Shown here: one piece after another, positions 19,018 through 26,673 of the stretch
Numbering within the stretch: position 1 is the first letter of the stretch
Layout: each line of letters opens with the position of its first letter
NCBI RefSeq assembly: GCF_014205015.1
Contig: NZ_JACHMO010000001.1
Span: forward strand, 3,844,001 to 3,908,000
Direction of reading: 5' to 3'
Source of the DNA: Saccharothrix ecbatanensis
GTDB taxonomy: Bacteria > Actinomycetota > Actinomycetes > Mycobacteriales > Pseudonocardiaceae
Length of the DNA: 64,000 bases
Notes under the pieces: model-generated
What the model was told of the DNA's origin: nothing
Seen by the model: only the letters and a program-made list of their open reading frames with translations
Databases searched by the model: none
Translations under genes and position numbers: made by a program

Positions 19018-19877
19018 CAGTCCGTCCCCAACCCGTAGACACGAGCAGCCGTGCCACCGAAGACCAAGTCGCGCTCAGCGGTCGTCAGGCTTTCGGTCGT
19101 CTGCTCGGCGGTGTCGATGACCTGCTCGTAGGAGGCGGCAAGCAGGCAGACCGGCCAATCAGAGCCGACCATGAGCCGATCCGGACCGAACGCCTCCAGC
19201 GCCACGTCGACATACGGCCGCAGATCCGCCACGGTCCACCGCACCCAATCCGCCTCGGTCACCAGACCGGACAGCTTCGCGACCACGTTCGGTTCGTCGG
19301 CCAGCTCGGACAGGTGGGTCGCCCACGGCTCGACGGTCCGACCCGCGATGTCCGGCTTGGACAAGTGATCCAGCACGAACACCAGATCCGGCACCGCCCG
19401 CACCACTTCCAGCGCGACCGTCAGTTGATGCGGCCGGGTCAACAAGTCATAGACAAGACCGGCATCACGCACCGCACGCAACCCGGCCACCACGTCGGCA
19501 CGTGTCAACCACTCCGGGTCCGGCTCGGCCTGCACCAAATGCCGGATGCCGACCAGCCGCTCACCGCCGGGTCCGGAGCGGAGCCGGTCCAACTGCTCGG
19601 CGACGTCGGGCGCGGTCAGATCCACCCACCCCACGACACCCGCGATCAGGTCGGATCCCGCTGCCAACGCGAGGAACTCCACCGTCTCCTCAAGGTTGGC
19701 GAGGACCTGGACCAGGACCGTGGCGTCCACCCCGGACGGCCCGGTCACCAGACGCAGGTCCGCCTCGTCGAAGTCACGTCGGATCGGCGCCATGTGCCAC
19801 CCGTCGAGCCAGTCCTCATGCCGGGGGGCGAGGTTCCAGAGGTGGTGGTGGGCGTCGATCCGGTGCATCGTGGTCAC
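19017..19877 (-). CDS. Amidohydrolase-family sugar lactonase (L-fucono-1,5-lactonase type)
   Basis: 286-residue TIM-barrel hydrolase of the COG3618 group. The N-terminal metal motif RIDAHHHLWN, the mid-protein DHLSKPDI and the C-terminal GSDWPV (catalytic Asp) are visible. Members hydrolyse sugar lactones such as L-fucono- and L-rhamnono-lactone in non-phosphorylating pathways. It overlaps the FAH-family gene upstream by 4 bases and larA by 1 base. Together with the aldo/keto reductase it would turn L-fucose into L-fuconate. Confidence 0.85.
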   Translation of the reverse strand: MTTMHRIDAHHHLWNLAPRHEDWLDGWHMAPIRRDFDEADLRLVTGPSGVDATVLVQVLANLEETVEFLALAAGSDLIAGVVGWVDLTAPDVAEQLDRLRSGPGGERLVGIRHLVQAEPDPEWLTRADVVAGLRAVRDAGLVYDLLTRPHQLTVALEVVRAVPDLVFVLDHLSKPDIAGRTVEPWATHLSELADEPNVVAKLSGLVTEADWVRWTVADLRPYVDVALEAFGPDRLMVGSDWPVCLLAASYEQVIDTAEQTTESLTTAERDLVFGGTAARVYGLGTD

Positions 19878-20725
19878 GCTTGCCCGATCCGGTGCCGCTG
19901 CACGCCCAAGCGGTCGACGGCGACCTCGACCGTGTCACCTTCACGCAGGTAGCCGAAGTCGTTGGCGCCGAGCGCCACGCCCGCGGGTGTGCCGGTGTTC
20001 ACCACGTCACCGGGCTCCAGCACCATGAACTGGCTGAGGTACCAGATGATGTGGTGCACGCCGAACAGCATGTTCGCCGTGTTGCCGTCCTGCCGCGGCT
20101 GTCCGTTGACGCTCAGCCTCAACCTCAGTGCCTGCGGGTCGCCCACCTCGTCGGCGGTGACCAGCCACGGCCCCAACGGGTTGAACGTCTCGCAGGACTT
20201 GCCCTTGGTCCACTGGCCGCCCCGGTGGAGCTGGAAGTCGCGTTCGCTGACGTCGTCGGAGATCGCATAGCCCGCGATCACCGCCGCCGCGTCCTGCGGG
20301 CTGTCCAGGTAGCGCGCGGTGCCGCCCAGCACGACGGCCAGCTCCACCTCGTAGTCGGTGCTCACGCTTGTCCTGGGCACCAGCACGGTGTCGTCAGGTC
20401 CGACGATCGTGTTGGTGGCCTTCATGAACACCACCGGCTCGGCCGGTGGTTCCGCCCGGGTTTCGGCCGCGTGGTCAGAGTAGTTGAGGCCGATGCACAC
20501 CAGGGCACCCGGGCGGGAGACCGGCGCGCCGATCCGCATTCCCGTGATGTCCATCGCCGGCAGGTCACCGCCGGTGAGGGCGTCGCGCACCCGCGACACA
20601 CCGCCGTCGGCCAGGAAGTCACCGCCGATCCCACTCGTGATGGGCCGTAGGTCACGCGCGTGACCGGACTCGTCCAGCACCACGGGAACCTCGGATCCGG
20701 GGTCGCCCACTCGCAACAGTCGCAT
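19874..20725 (-). CDS. FAH-family hydrolase, candidate 2,4-diketo-3-deoxy-L-fuconate hydrolase
   Basis: 283-residue fumarylacetoacetate-hydrolase-fold enzyme. Metal ligands are expected in DYEVELAVVLGG, and the family signatures CIGLNYSDHAAE and NTGTPAGV are clear. In the non-phosphorylating L-fucose (and L-rhamnose) pathway such enzymes cleave the 2,4-diketo acid to pyruvate plus L-lactate; an L-galactose-derived substrate would give L-glycerate. It lies 38 bases after the aldo/keto reductase gene and overlaps the lactonase gene. Another FAH activity, such as acylpyruvate hydrolase, cannot be excluded from sequence alone. Confidence 0.82.
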   Translation of the reverse strand: MRLLRVGDPGSEVPVVLDESGHARDLRPITSGIGGDFLADGGVSRVRDALTGGDLPAMDITGMRIGAPVSRPGALVCIGLNYSDHAAETRAEPPAEPVVFMKATNTIVGPDDTVLVPRTSVSTDYEVELAVVLGGTARYLDSPQDAAAVIAGYAISDDVSERDFQLHRGGQWTKGKSCETFNPLGPWLVTADEVGDPQALRLRLSVNGQPRQDGNTANMLFGVHHIIWYLSQFMVLEPGDVVNTGTPAGVALGANDFGYLREGDTVEVAVDRLGVQRHRIGQA

Positions 20726-20763
20726 TGTCGTTCCTCATTCGTTCGAGTCTTGTCTGTTCCTGA

Positions 20764-21762
20764 TCACGGAGTCGGCACGTCGGCCGCGAGCAGTCCTTCG
20801 TCGCGCAGTTCTGCCCACAGCCCAGGGGGAGGTGGCGCGGCGAGCGCCGCGACGTTCACGCGGATCTCGGCTTCGGTACGGGCTCCGACGACCGCGCCGG
20901 TTACCGCCGGGTGTCCGAAGGGAAACCACAGCGCCGCGGTCGGCAGTGTCGTGCCGTGCCGTGCGCAGACCGCGGCGATCCGCCGAGCGCGGTCGATCAC
21001 GTCCTCCGGCGCCGCCCGATAGTCATGCGTGGCGTCGTCCGGCACCTCGTGGCGGGCCAGCAGGCCGGAGTTGAACACCCCGGCGGCGACGACGTCCACC
21101 CCGCGCTTCGCGCACAGCGGCAGGAACTCGGCCAACGCGGGCTGTTCCAGCAACGTGTAGCGGCCCGCGAGCATGACGACGTCCACATCGGACTCGCGCA
21201 CGAACCGCGCGGGCAGCTGCCACTGGTTCATGCCGACACCGACCGCGCTGATCACTCCCTGCTCGCGCAGCTCCACCAGCGCGGGCACCGCTTCACCCAC
21301 CGCTTGTTCCCAGTGGTCGTCCGGGTCGTGCAGGTAGACCACGTCCACCCGGTCGAGCCCGAGGCGTTCCAACGAGGACTCCAGGCTCCTCAGCACGCCG
21401 GCCGCGCTGAAGTCCCACACTCGGCGGCAAGATGTCGTGACGGCGAAGCCCTCCGTGTCCCGCCGCTCTCCGGCCGGATCGGGCACCAGCAACCGTCCCA
21501 CCTTGGTGGACAGCGTGAACTCCGAGCGCGGGCGGCCCGCCAGGGCGGCCCCGAGACGGCGTTCGGAGAGTCCCAGCCCGTAGTGCGGAGCGGTGTCGAA
21601 GGTCCGGACGCCGGCCTCCCACGCGGCGTCGACCACCGCGCGGGACTGGCTGTCGGTCACCTCGGTGTAGAGGTTGCCCAGCGCGGCGGCTCCGTACCCC
21701 AGCCTGGACACGGGGTTCTTGTCGCGGGCGGTCCGTTCGGCGGCCATCGTTGTTCGATCCAC
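20764..21762 (-). CDS. Aldo/keto reductase, L-fucose (D-threo-aldose) 1-dehydrogenase type
   Basis: 332-residue NAD(P)-dependent TIM-barrel enzyme. The catalytic tetrad is visible as Asp and Tyr in FDTAPHYG, Lys in STKVG and His in VYLHDPDD. The GLSERRLG context is typical of D-threo-aldose/L-fucose dehydrogenases, which oxidise C1 of L-fucose or related sugars to the lactone. The start is uncertain: GTG at 21762 lies 4 bases after the SDR stop, and an ATG at 21747 is also possible; neither has a strong ribosome binding site. It is the first oxidative step of the inferred pathway. Confidence 0.85.
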   Translation of the reverse strand: MDRTTMAAERTARDKNPVSRLGYGAAALGNLYTEVTDSQSRAVVDAAWEAGVRTFDTAPHYGLGLSERRLGAALAGRPRSEFTLSTKVGRLLVPDPAGERRDTEGFAVTTSCRRVWDFSAAGVLRSLESSLERLGLDRVDVVYLHDPDDHWEQAVGEAVPALVELREQGVISAVGVGMNQWQLPARFVRESDVDVVMLAGRYTLLEQPALAEFLPLCAKRGVDVVAAGVFNSGLLARHEVPDDATHDYRAAPEDVIDRARRIAAVCARHGTTLPTAALWFPFGHPAVTGAVVGARTEAEIRVNVAALAAPPPPGLWAELRDEGLLAADVPTP

Positions 21763-21766
21763 GGCG

Positions 21767-22519
21767 TCAGGCGCCCGGACGCAACCGGAGGCCGTCCATG
21801 CCGCCGTCGACGGCGAGCACCGTCCCGGTGGTCGAGCCCGACAGGGGGCTCGCGAGGAACGCGATCGCCGCGGCGATCTCCTCCGCGCGGACCAGTCGGC
21901 CGTGCGGTTGCCTGGCCTCCAGCGCCGCGCGCTCGGCCACGGGGTCCGGTGCCGAGTCGAGCAGCCTCCGCACCCACGGGGTGTCCGCGGTGCCGGGGGC
22001 GACGGCGTTCACCCGGACACCCTCACGGATGTGGTCGGCGGCGAGCGCGCGGGTCAGCGCGTGCACCGCGCCCTTGCTCGCCGTGTAGACCGCCCGCTGC
22101 GGCAGGCCCGCGGTCCCCGCGATCGAGCCGGTGTTCACGATGGCGGCGGCGCGCGAGTTGCGGAGGTGGGGAAGGCAGGTGCGGGCGACCCTGGCCATCC
22201 CGAACACGTTGACGTCGAACACCCTGAGCCACTCGTCGTCGGTGGCGGCGGTGACGTCGCCCTGTGCCCCGATCCCCGCGTTGTTCACCACCACGTCGAG
22301 GCCGCCGAACTGCTCGACGACCGCCTCCACGGCGTCGCGGACGCTCTGGTCGTCCGTGACGTCCGTGCGCACGAACAACATGTCGCCGGGGAGGTCACTC
22401 GCCGCCAAGTCGAGCACGGCGACCCGCGCACCGCGGTGGGACAGCAGTTCGGCCGTGCTCCGGCCGATCCCCGAGCCACCACCGGTGACCAGTGCCACCA
22501 GTCCGTCGAAGTCACCCAT
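21767..22519 (-). CDS. SDR-family dehydrogenase, candidate 2-keto-3-deoxy-L-fuconate dehydrogenase
   Basis: 250-residue Rossmann-fold oxidoreductase with TGGGSGIG, NNAGIG, the catalytic Ser of NTGSIAG and YTASK, and the C-terminal VDGGMDGLR. In the pathway it would oxidise C4 of 2-keto-3-deoxy-L-fuconate to the 2,4-diketo acid. The ATG at 22519 (MGDFDG) is preferred because GGAG sits 9 bases before it; an upstream ATG at 22534 would place that site inside the gene. It is the first gene of the nine-gene minus-strand operon, and the 138 bases upstream (22520-22657) must contain its promoter unless it is read through from the GntR gene. Confidence 0.83.
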   Translation of the reverse strand: MGDFDGLVALVTGGGSGIGRSTAELLSHRGARVAVLDLAASDLPGDMLFVRTDVTDDQSVRDAVEAVVEQFGGLDVVVNNAGIGAQGDVTAATDDEWLRVFDVNVFGMARVARTCLPHLRNSRAAAIVNTGSIAGTAGLPQRAVYTASKGAVHALTRALAADHIREGVRVNAVAPGTADTPWVRRLLDSAPDPVAERAALEARQPHGRLVRAEEIAAAIAFLASPLSGSTTGTVLAVDGGMDGLRLRPGA

Positions 22520-22657
22520 GGTCGATCGCTCCATTCGTTCACGTGCGTGACGGTGTGATCCACTAACCCGGATCTGGCGTATTCATCGCAGGCTTCGCGG
22601 GCACCTGGCCGGCGAAGTCGTACGCCAACCGGTGCTCGGCATCAACGCTGCCGGGGC

Positions 22658-23425
22658 CTAACGTTCCAGGCGGCCGGGGTCTCCGGCGTCGCTACGACGC
22701 ACCAGCCACGCCTCGGTGATGTGGGTGAACATGGCTTCGGCGGCGCCGGTCGGGTCGTGTGCCGCGATCCGCTCGTAGATGTGGCGGTGCCCTTGGTTGG
22801 AGGCCACGCAAAGGTCGCGTTCGCTTCTGCCCATGTAGCGGGCGGTGTTGATGACCTGGCTCTCCAGGGATCGCACGACGCCACGGGCGATCCGGTTGCC
22901 CGACGCCTGCATGATCGTGTCGTGGAAGATCCCGTCCTGCTTGCGATAAGCGACCGGGTCGTCCACAAGTTGGTCCATGAGGTCCACGAGAGCACCCAGC
23001 CGGTCGACGGTGTCCTGCTCGGCGGCACGGGCGGCGACCTGGGCCATGTCCGACTCGAGCAGCCGGCGGGTGACCACCAGGTCGTCCAGGACGCTCAGGG
23101 TCTCGTCCTGGGCGATGACGGCCCCGAGGACGAGTTCGTCGAGCATGTTCCACATCGACGGCGGGGTGACCACCGTGCCCGCGCCCTGCCGGACCTGGAC
23201 CAGCCCCTTGGCCTGGAGTGCCTTCACCGCTTCCCGGATGACGGTCCGGCTCACCGAGAACATCTCGCACAGCGCGGGCTCGGGCGGCAACGACGTCCCC
23301 GAGGGGTGAACGCCGCGCGCGATGCGTTCCACGAGCTCGACTGCGACCGCGGTGGCCAGGTTCGCCGGCCGACGCACCCAGTTCGGGGTGGTGGGCGCGC
23401 TCGCACTCGGTTGCTGTGCCGCCAT
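22658..23425 (-). CDS. GntR-family regulator (FadR/FCD), probable repressor of the fucose locus
   Basis: Predicted 255-residue transcription factor. The winged helix shows SLPPEPALCEMFSVSRTVIREAVKALQAKGLV followed by RQGAGTVV, and the FCD domain has VTRRLLESDMAQVAARAA and DGIFHDTIMQASGN. The ATG at 23425 is supported by GGAGGG 5 bases upstream; a longer frame to 23476 has none. It lies between the catabolic operon (same strand) and the divergent transporter operon. A palindrome at 23493-23507 in the intergenic region is the likely operator. The effector is expected to be a sugar acid or keto acid of the pathway. Confidence 0.88.
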   Translation of the reverse strand: MAAQQPSASAPTTPNWVRRPANLATAVAVELVERIARGVHPSGTSLPPEPALCEMFSVSRTVIREAVKALQAKGLVQVRQGAGTVVTPPSMWNMLDELVLGAVIAQDETLSVLDDLVVTRRLLESDMAQVAARAAEQDTVDRLGALVDLMDQLVDDPVAYRKQDGIFHDTIMQASGNRIARGVVRSLESQVINTARYMGRSERDLCVASNQGHRHIYERIAAHDPTGAAEAMFTHITEAWLVRRSDAGDPGRLER

Positions 23426-23491
23426 CGTTCCCTCCGGTTGCGCCCGAGACCACGCGCCTCGGACGTGGATCAGCATAGCAAAAAGGACGCG

Positions 23492-23520
23492 TTGACGTCA
23501 GACGTCATACGAGTTACCTT
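23492..23520 (+). promoter_or_regulatory. Promoter with overlapping GntR-type operator upstream of the fucose ABC operon
   Basis: TTGACG at 23492-23497 and TACCTT at 23515-23520 are separated by 17 bases and resemble a sigma-70 -35/-10 pair. They point to the binding-protein gene that starts at 23582. TGACGTC-A-GACGTCA at 23493-23507 is a perfect 7-1-7 inverted repeat covering the -35 box and half of the spacer, where a repressor would block polymerase. The assignment to the neighbouring GntR protein is inference. Confidence 0.6.
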
Positions 23521-23581
23521 TTTCGCACTTCGTCGGGCCCTTCCGTCGCCCGGCCACCGTCTGAAGAAGAAGTGAGCAGCG

Positions 23582-24853
23582 ATGAAGCAGCGCACACTAT
23601 GGTCTGCTGCCCTGGTCGTGGGGTTGACGTTGACCGCCGGTTGCGGCAGCGCCGCAGGACCGAATTCCCAGTCCGGAGACTCGGGCAACAAGCTTGTGGT
23701 CTGGGACTGGAAGTCCGGTGACGAGAACGCGGCCCGCTACGTGGAGAAGGCCAAGGCCGATTTCGCCAAGAAGCACTCCGACATCGAGGTCGAGTTCGTA
23801 GCCCAACCGTTCGACCAGTACTACACCTTGCTCGGCGCGGCGATCCAGGCCGGCAAGGGGCCCGACGTCATCCTCTTCAACGGCGGCGGCCAGATCCGCG
23901 ACAGGGTCGACGCGCTGGCCCCACTGGACACCTACATCGCCGAGGACAAGCAGCGGCTGGCCGGCTGGGACGCGTTCACCAAGGACGGGAAAGCCTACGC
24001 GGCACCGGTCACCCTCCAGGGCCATCCCTTGTACTACAACAAGGCGCTCTACGAGACGGCCGGGCTGGACCAGGACTCTCCGGCCAAGACCTGGGACGAC
24101 TTCGTCAAGGACTGCGGCGTCATCACCGAGAAGACCGGCGCGAAGTGCTTGGCGCTGGGCAACAAGGAGGGCATCGGCATCCAGTTCTTCCTGTCGGCCT
24201 TCGGATCGGCGACCCTGACCCCGCAGGAGTACGACGACTGGATCGCCGGGAAGCGGAACTGGTCCTCGCCGGACGTGAAGCGGATCTTCGAGCTCTGGAA
24301 GCAGGCGAACGACGCCGGTCTGAACACCGACGGCGCCAACTCCACCGCGATGTTCAACGACGCGTTCGCGGCGTTCCAGTCCACCAAGGCCGCGAACGTC
24401 ATCGGTCTGATGTCCGATGTCGGGCACTGGAAGGACTTCACCGAGTTCCTCGGTTCGGACACGGTCGGCGTCATGGACGCGCCCCTGGTCAACCCCGCGG
24501 CGACGCCGAGCCTCCCGTACGACGGCGGGATCGGTTACGGGGTCGCGAAGTGGACCAAGGACCCGGAGGTCGCCGCAGACCTGGTGCGGTCCCTGACCTC
24601 CACCGACGCCCTGAGCGCCTTCTACGCCGATGGTGGCGCGATCGCGTCCGACACCACGATCGACCTCTCCTCGGGCGGCCCGGCCGTCCAGACGATCGTC
24701 TCGGAGGTCAAGACCGGCAAGCCCGCCCTGCACGTCGCGCTGCCGTCCAAGACGGTCGACCTGATGGGGCGGCTCTCGCAGCAGCTGCTCAGCGGCTCGA
24801 TCACCGTGGACGAGGTCGTCGCGCAGTTGGCCGCTTCCGACAAGACGGGCTGA
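23582..24853 (+). CDS. Sugar ABC transporter substrate-binding lipoprotein (fucose locus)
   Basis: 423-residue extracellular lipoprotein. The signal peptide ends in the lipobox LTAGC with Cys21. The SBP family 1 fold shows KLVVWDWKSGDE near residue 37 and GKGPDVILFNGGG near residue 97. It is the first gene of a plus-strand operon with two permeases, an enolase-superfamily dehydratase and a mutarotase, so it probably captures L-fucose or a fucosylated oligosaccharide. The gene is divergent from the GntR regulator gene. Confidence 0.9.
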   Translation: MKQRTLWSAALVVGLTLTAGCGSAAGPNSQSGDSGNKLVVWDWKSGDENAARYVEKAKADFAKKHSDIEVEFVAQPFDQYYTLLGAAIQAGKGPDVILFNGGGQIRDRVDALAPLDTYIAEDKQRLAGWDAFTKDGKAYAAPVTLQGHPLYYNKALYETAGLDQDSPAKTWDDFVKDCGVITEKTGAKCLALGNKEGIGIQFFLSAFGSATLTPQEYDDWIAGKRNWSSPDVKRIFELWKQANDAGLNTDGANSTAMFNDAFAAFQSTKAANVIGLMSDVGHWKDFTEFLGSDTVGVMDAPLVNPAATPSLPYDGGIGYGVAKWTKDPEVAADLVRSLTSTDALSAFYADGGAIASDTTIDLSSGGPAVQTIVSEVKTGKPALHVALPSKTVDLMGRLSQQLLSGSITVDEVVAQLAASDKTG

Positions 24854-24858
24854 TCAGC

Positions 24859-25845
24859 GTGACCGGACGTTCTCCGTCCCCGGTCGGCCCGGCTTCGGCC
24901 GGGCCGACCGGGGGTGCCACCATCACCGCCCCGCCACGCCGACCGCAACCGGCCCGGCCGTCGCCACCGCGCAACCGCCGCGGGCCGGGGGCCGAGCGCC
25001 TGGCCCCGTTCGTCCTGCTGGCCCCGGCTGTGCTGATCATCGTCGTGCTGCGGCTGTGGCCGCTGCTGCTCGGCGTCAACTTCTCCTTCACCGGTGACGG
25101 CGACCGCAACGGCATGTGGGTCGGTCTGGCCAACTACCTGACCTTGCTGGACGATCCGCTGTTCCGCACCGCGCTGCGCAACGTGGGCCTGCTCGTGCTG
25201 CTGCTCCCGGTGGCGGTGGCGATCCCCGGACTGCTCGCCACGTTCATCTACCTGAAGGTGCCCGGGAACCGGTTCTACCGGGCCGTCTACTTCTTCCCGG
25301 CCGTGCTCTCCCCGGTAATCGTCGGGGCGATCTTCAACCTGCTGCTCGCCTACGACGGCCCGCTCAACGCGGCCCTCGGCGCGGTGGGCCTCGGCCCGGT
25401 GGACTGGCTCGGCGATCCCGACGTGGCGATCTTCGCTGTTGTCGGCGTGCACATCTGGGCGACGTTCGGCATGGCGCTGGTCGTCTTCCTCGCCGGGTTC
25501 TCCACCCTCGACCCCTCGCTGCTGGACGCCGCCAAGGTCGACGGCGCGACGCTGCCGCAAACCATCCGGCACGTGATCATCCCGAGCCTGTCCCGCACCA
25601 TCCAGTTCGTCTTCGTGACCACCATGATCGGCATGCTGACGTCGATGTTCGGTCTGCTGTTCGTGATGACCGGCGGCGGACCCGAGGGCTCCACCTACCT
25701 GCCCGAGTACTACATCTGGGTCCAACAAGGACAGTTCAACCAGCCCGCGCTCGCGTCCGCGGCGTCGACCGCGCTGTTCCTGATCATGCTCGTCGTAGGG
25801 TTGGCCCAGATCGCCGTCCTGCGCCGCGCGGGCAAGGAGGAATGA
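24859..25845 (+). CDS. Carbohydrate ABC transporter permease, MalF type (fucose locus)
   Basis: 328-residue membrane protein. A Pro-rich, basic N-terminal stretch of about 45 residues precedes the first membrane helix (LAPFVLLAPAVLIIVVL). The EAA loop reads DAAKVDGATLPQTIRHVIIPSL. The GTG at 24859 lies 5 bases after the binding-protein stop; the frame is open further upstream but that part lies inside the preceding gene. Its stop overlaps the start of the MalG-type gene. Confidence 0.88.
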   Translation: MTGRSPSPVGPASAGPTGGATITAPPRRPQPARPSPPRNRRGPGAERLAPFVLLAPAVLIIVVLRLWPLLLGVNFSFTGDGDRNGMWVGLANYLTLLDDPLFRTALRNVGLLVLLLPVAVAIPGLLATFIYLKVPGNRFYRAVYFFPAVLSPVIVGAIFNLLLAYDGPLNAALGAVGLGPVDWLGDPDVAIFAVVGVHIWATFGMALVVFLAGFSTLDPSLLDAAKVDGATLPQTIRHVIIPSLSRTIQFVFVTTMIGMLTSMFGLLFVMTGGGPEGSTYLPEYYIWVQQGQFNQPALASAASTALFLIMLVVGLAQIAVLRRAGKEE

Positions 25846-26672
25846 TGTCCGGCACACGGTTGGCGAAGTGGGTCGTCGCCGTCCCGATGGCCGCGCTCGC
25901 GCTGGCCACGATCTACCCGCTGGTCTTCACCACCAACGTCGCCATGAAGACCCGGCGCGAGTACATCCTCGACCGGTTCTCGCTGTCCGACTCGCTGCAC
26001 TGGGACAACATCGTCAAGGCGTGGACGAGCGTCGGAATGTCCCGGTACTTCCTGAACTCGGTGATCGTCGTGGCGTGCTCGGTCGCGCTGCTGTTGCTGC
26101 TCGGGTCGATGGCCGGCTTCGCACTCGCCCGGCTGCGCTTCCGCGGCTCGTCCACCCTCTTCCTGGGCATCCTCGCCGCGCTGTTCGTCCCGTTCCAGGT
26201 GATCATGGTTCCGCTGGCGCGAATCATGGGCGACACCGGCCTCATCGACACCTACCCGGGGCTCGTCCTCGCCTATGTGGCGCAGTTCCTCCCGTTCACG
26301 ATCTTCCTGATGACCAGTTTCTACTCGACCGTGCCGCCGGAGATCGTCGACGCCGCGCGCATCGACGGCAACACCGTGTACGGGGTCTACTGGCGGATCA
26401 TGCTCCCGATGGGTACGCCGGCGCTGTTGTCGGTCGGTGTGCTCAACGCCCTGTTCTGCTGGAACGACGTGCTCATCTCCCTGCTCATGATGCCGTCTTC
26501 TGAGAACCGCACGCTCATGGTCGGTGTCACCTCGTTGCGCGGTCAGTACTCCGACGACATCCCGACGTTCGCCTCCGGCGTGTTGATCGCCGCGGTGCCC
26601 GTCCTGCTCGTCTACCTGTTCCTGCAACGCCAGATCGCCGACGGCGTCACCGCCGGGGCCACGAAGGGCTGA
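25845..26672 (+). CDS. Carbohydrate ABC transporter permease, MalG type (fucose locus)
   Basis: 275-residue membrane permease. The first helix is at about residues 9-28 (VVAVPMAALALATIYPLVF). The EAA loop reads DAARIDGNTVYGVYWRIMLPM and the C-terminus is GVTAGATKG. AAGGAGG at 25834-25840 serves the second of two adjacent ATGs (25845), which shares one base with the upstream stop. It needs an ATPase encoded outside the window, as do the other two transporters here. Confidence 0.9.
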   Translation: MSGTRLAKWVVAVPMAALALATIYPLVFTTNVAMKTRREYILDRFSLSDSLHWDNIVKAWTSVGMSRYFLNSVIVVACSVALLLLLGSMAGFALARLRFRGSSTLFLGILAALFVPFQVIMVPLARIMGDTGLIDTYPGLVLAYVAQFLPFTIFLMTSFYSTVPPEIVDAARIDGNTVYGVYWRIMLPMGTPALLSVGVLNALFCWNDVLISLLMMPSSENRTLMVGVTSLRGQYSDDIPTFASGVLIAAVPVLLVYLFLQRQIADGVTAGATKG

Positions 26673-26673
26673 C

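Noticed and set aside
24145..25845. A 566-codon frame suggesting a fused permease
   Set aside because: The first 238 codons overlap the binding-protein gene in another frame and are Arg/Gly-rich shadow sequence; the permease starts at the GTG at 24859.
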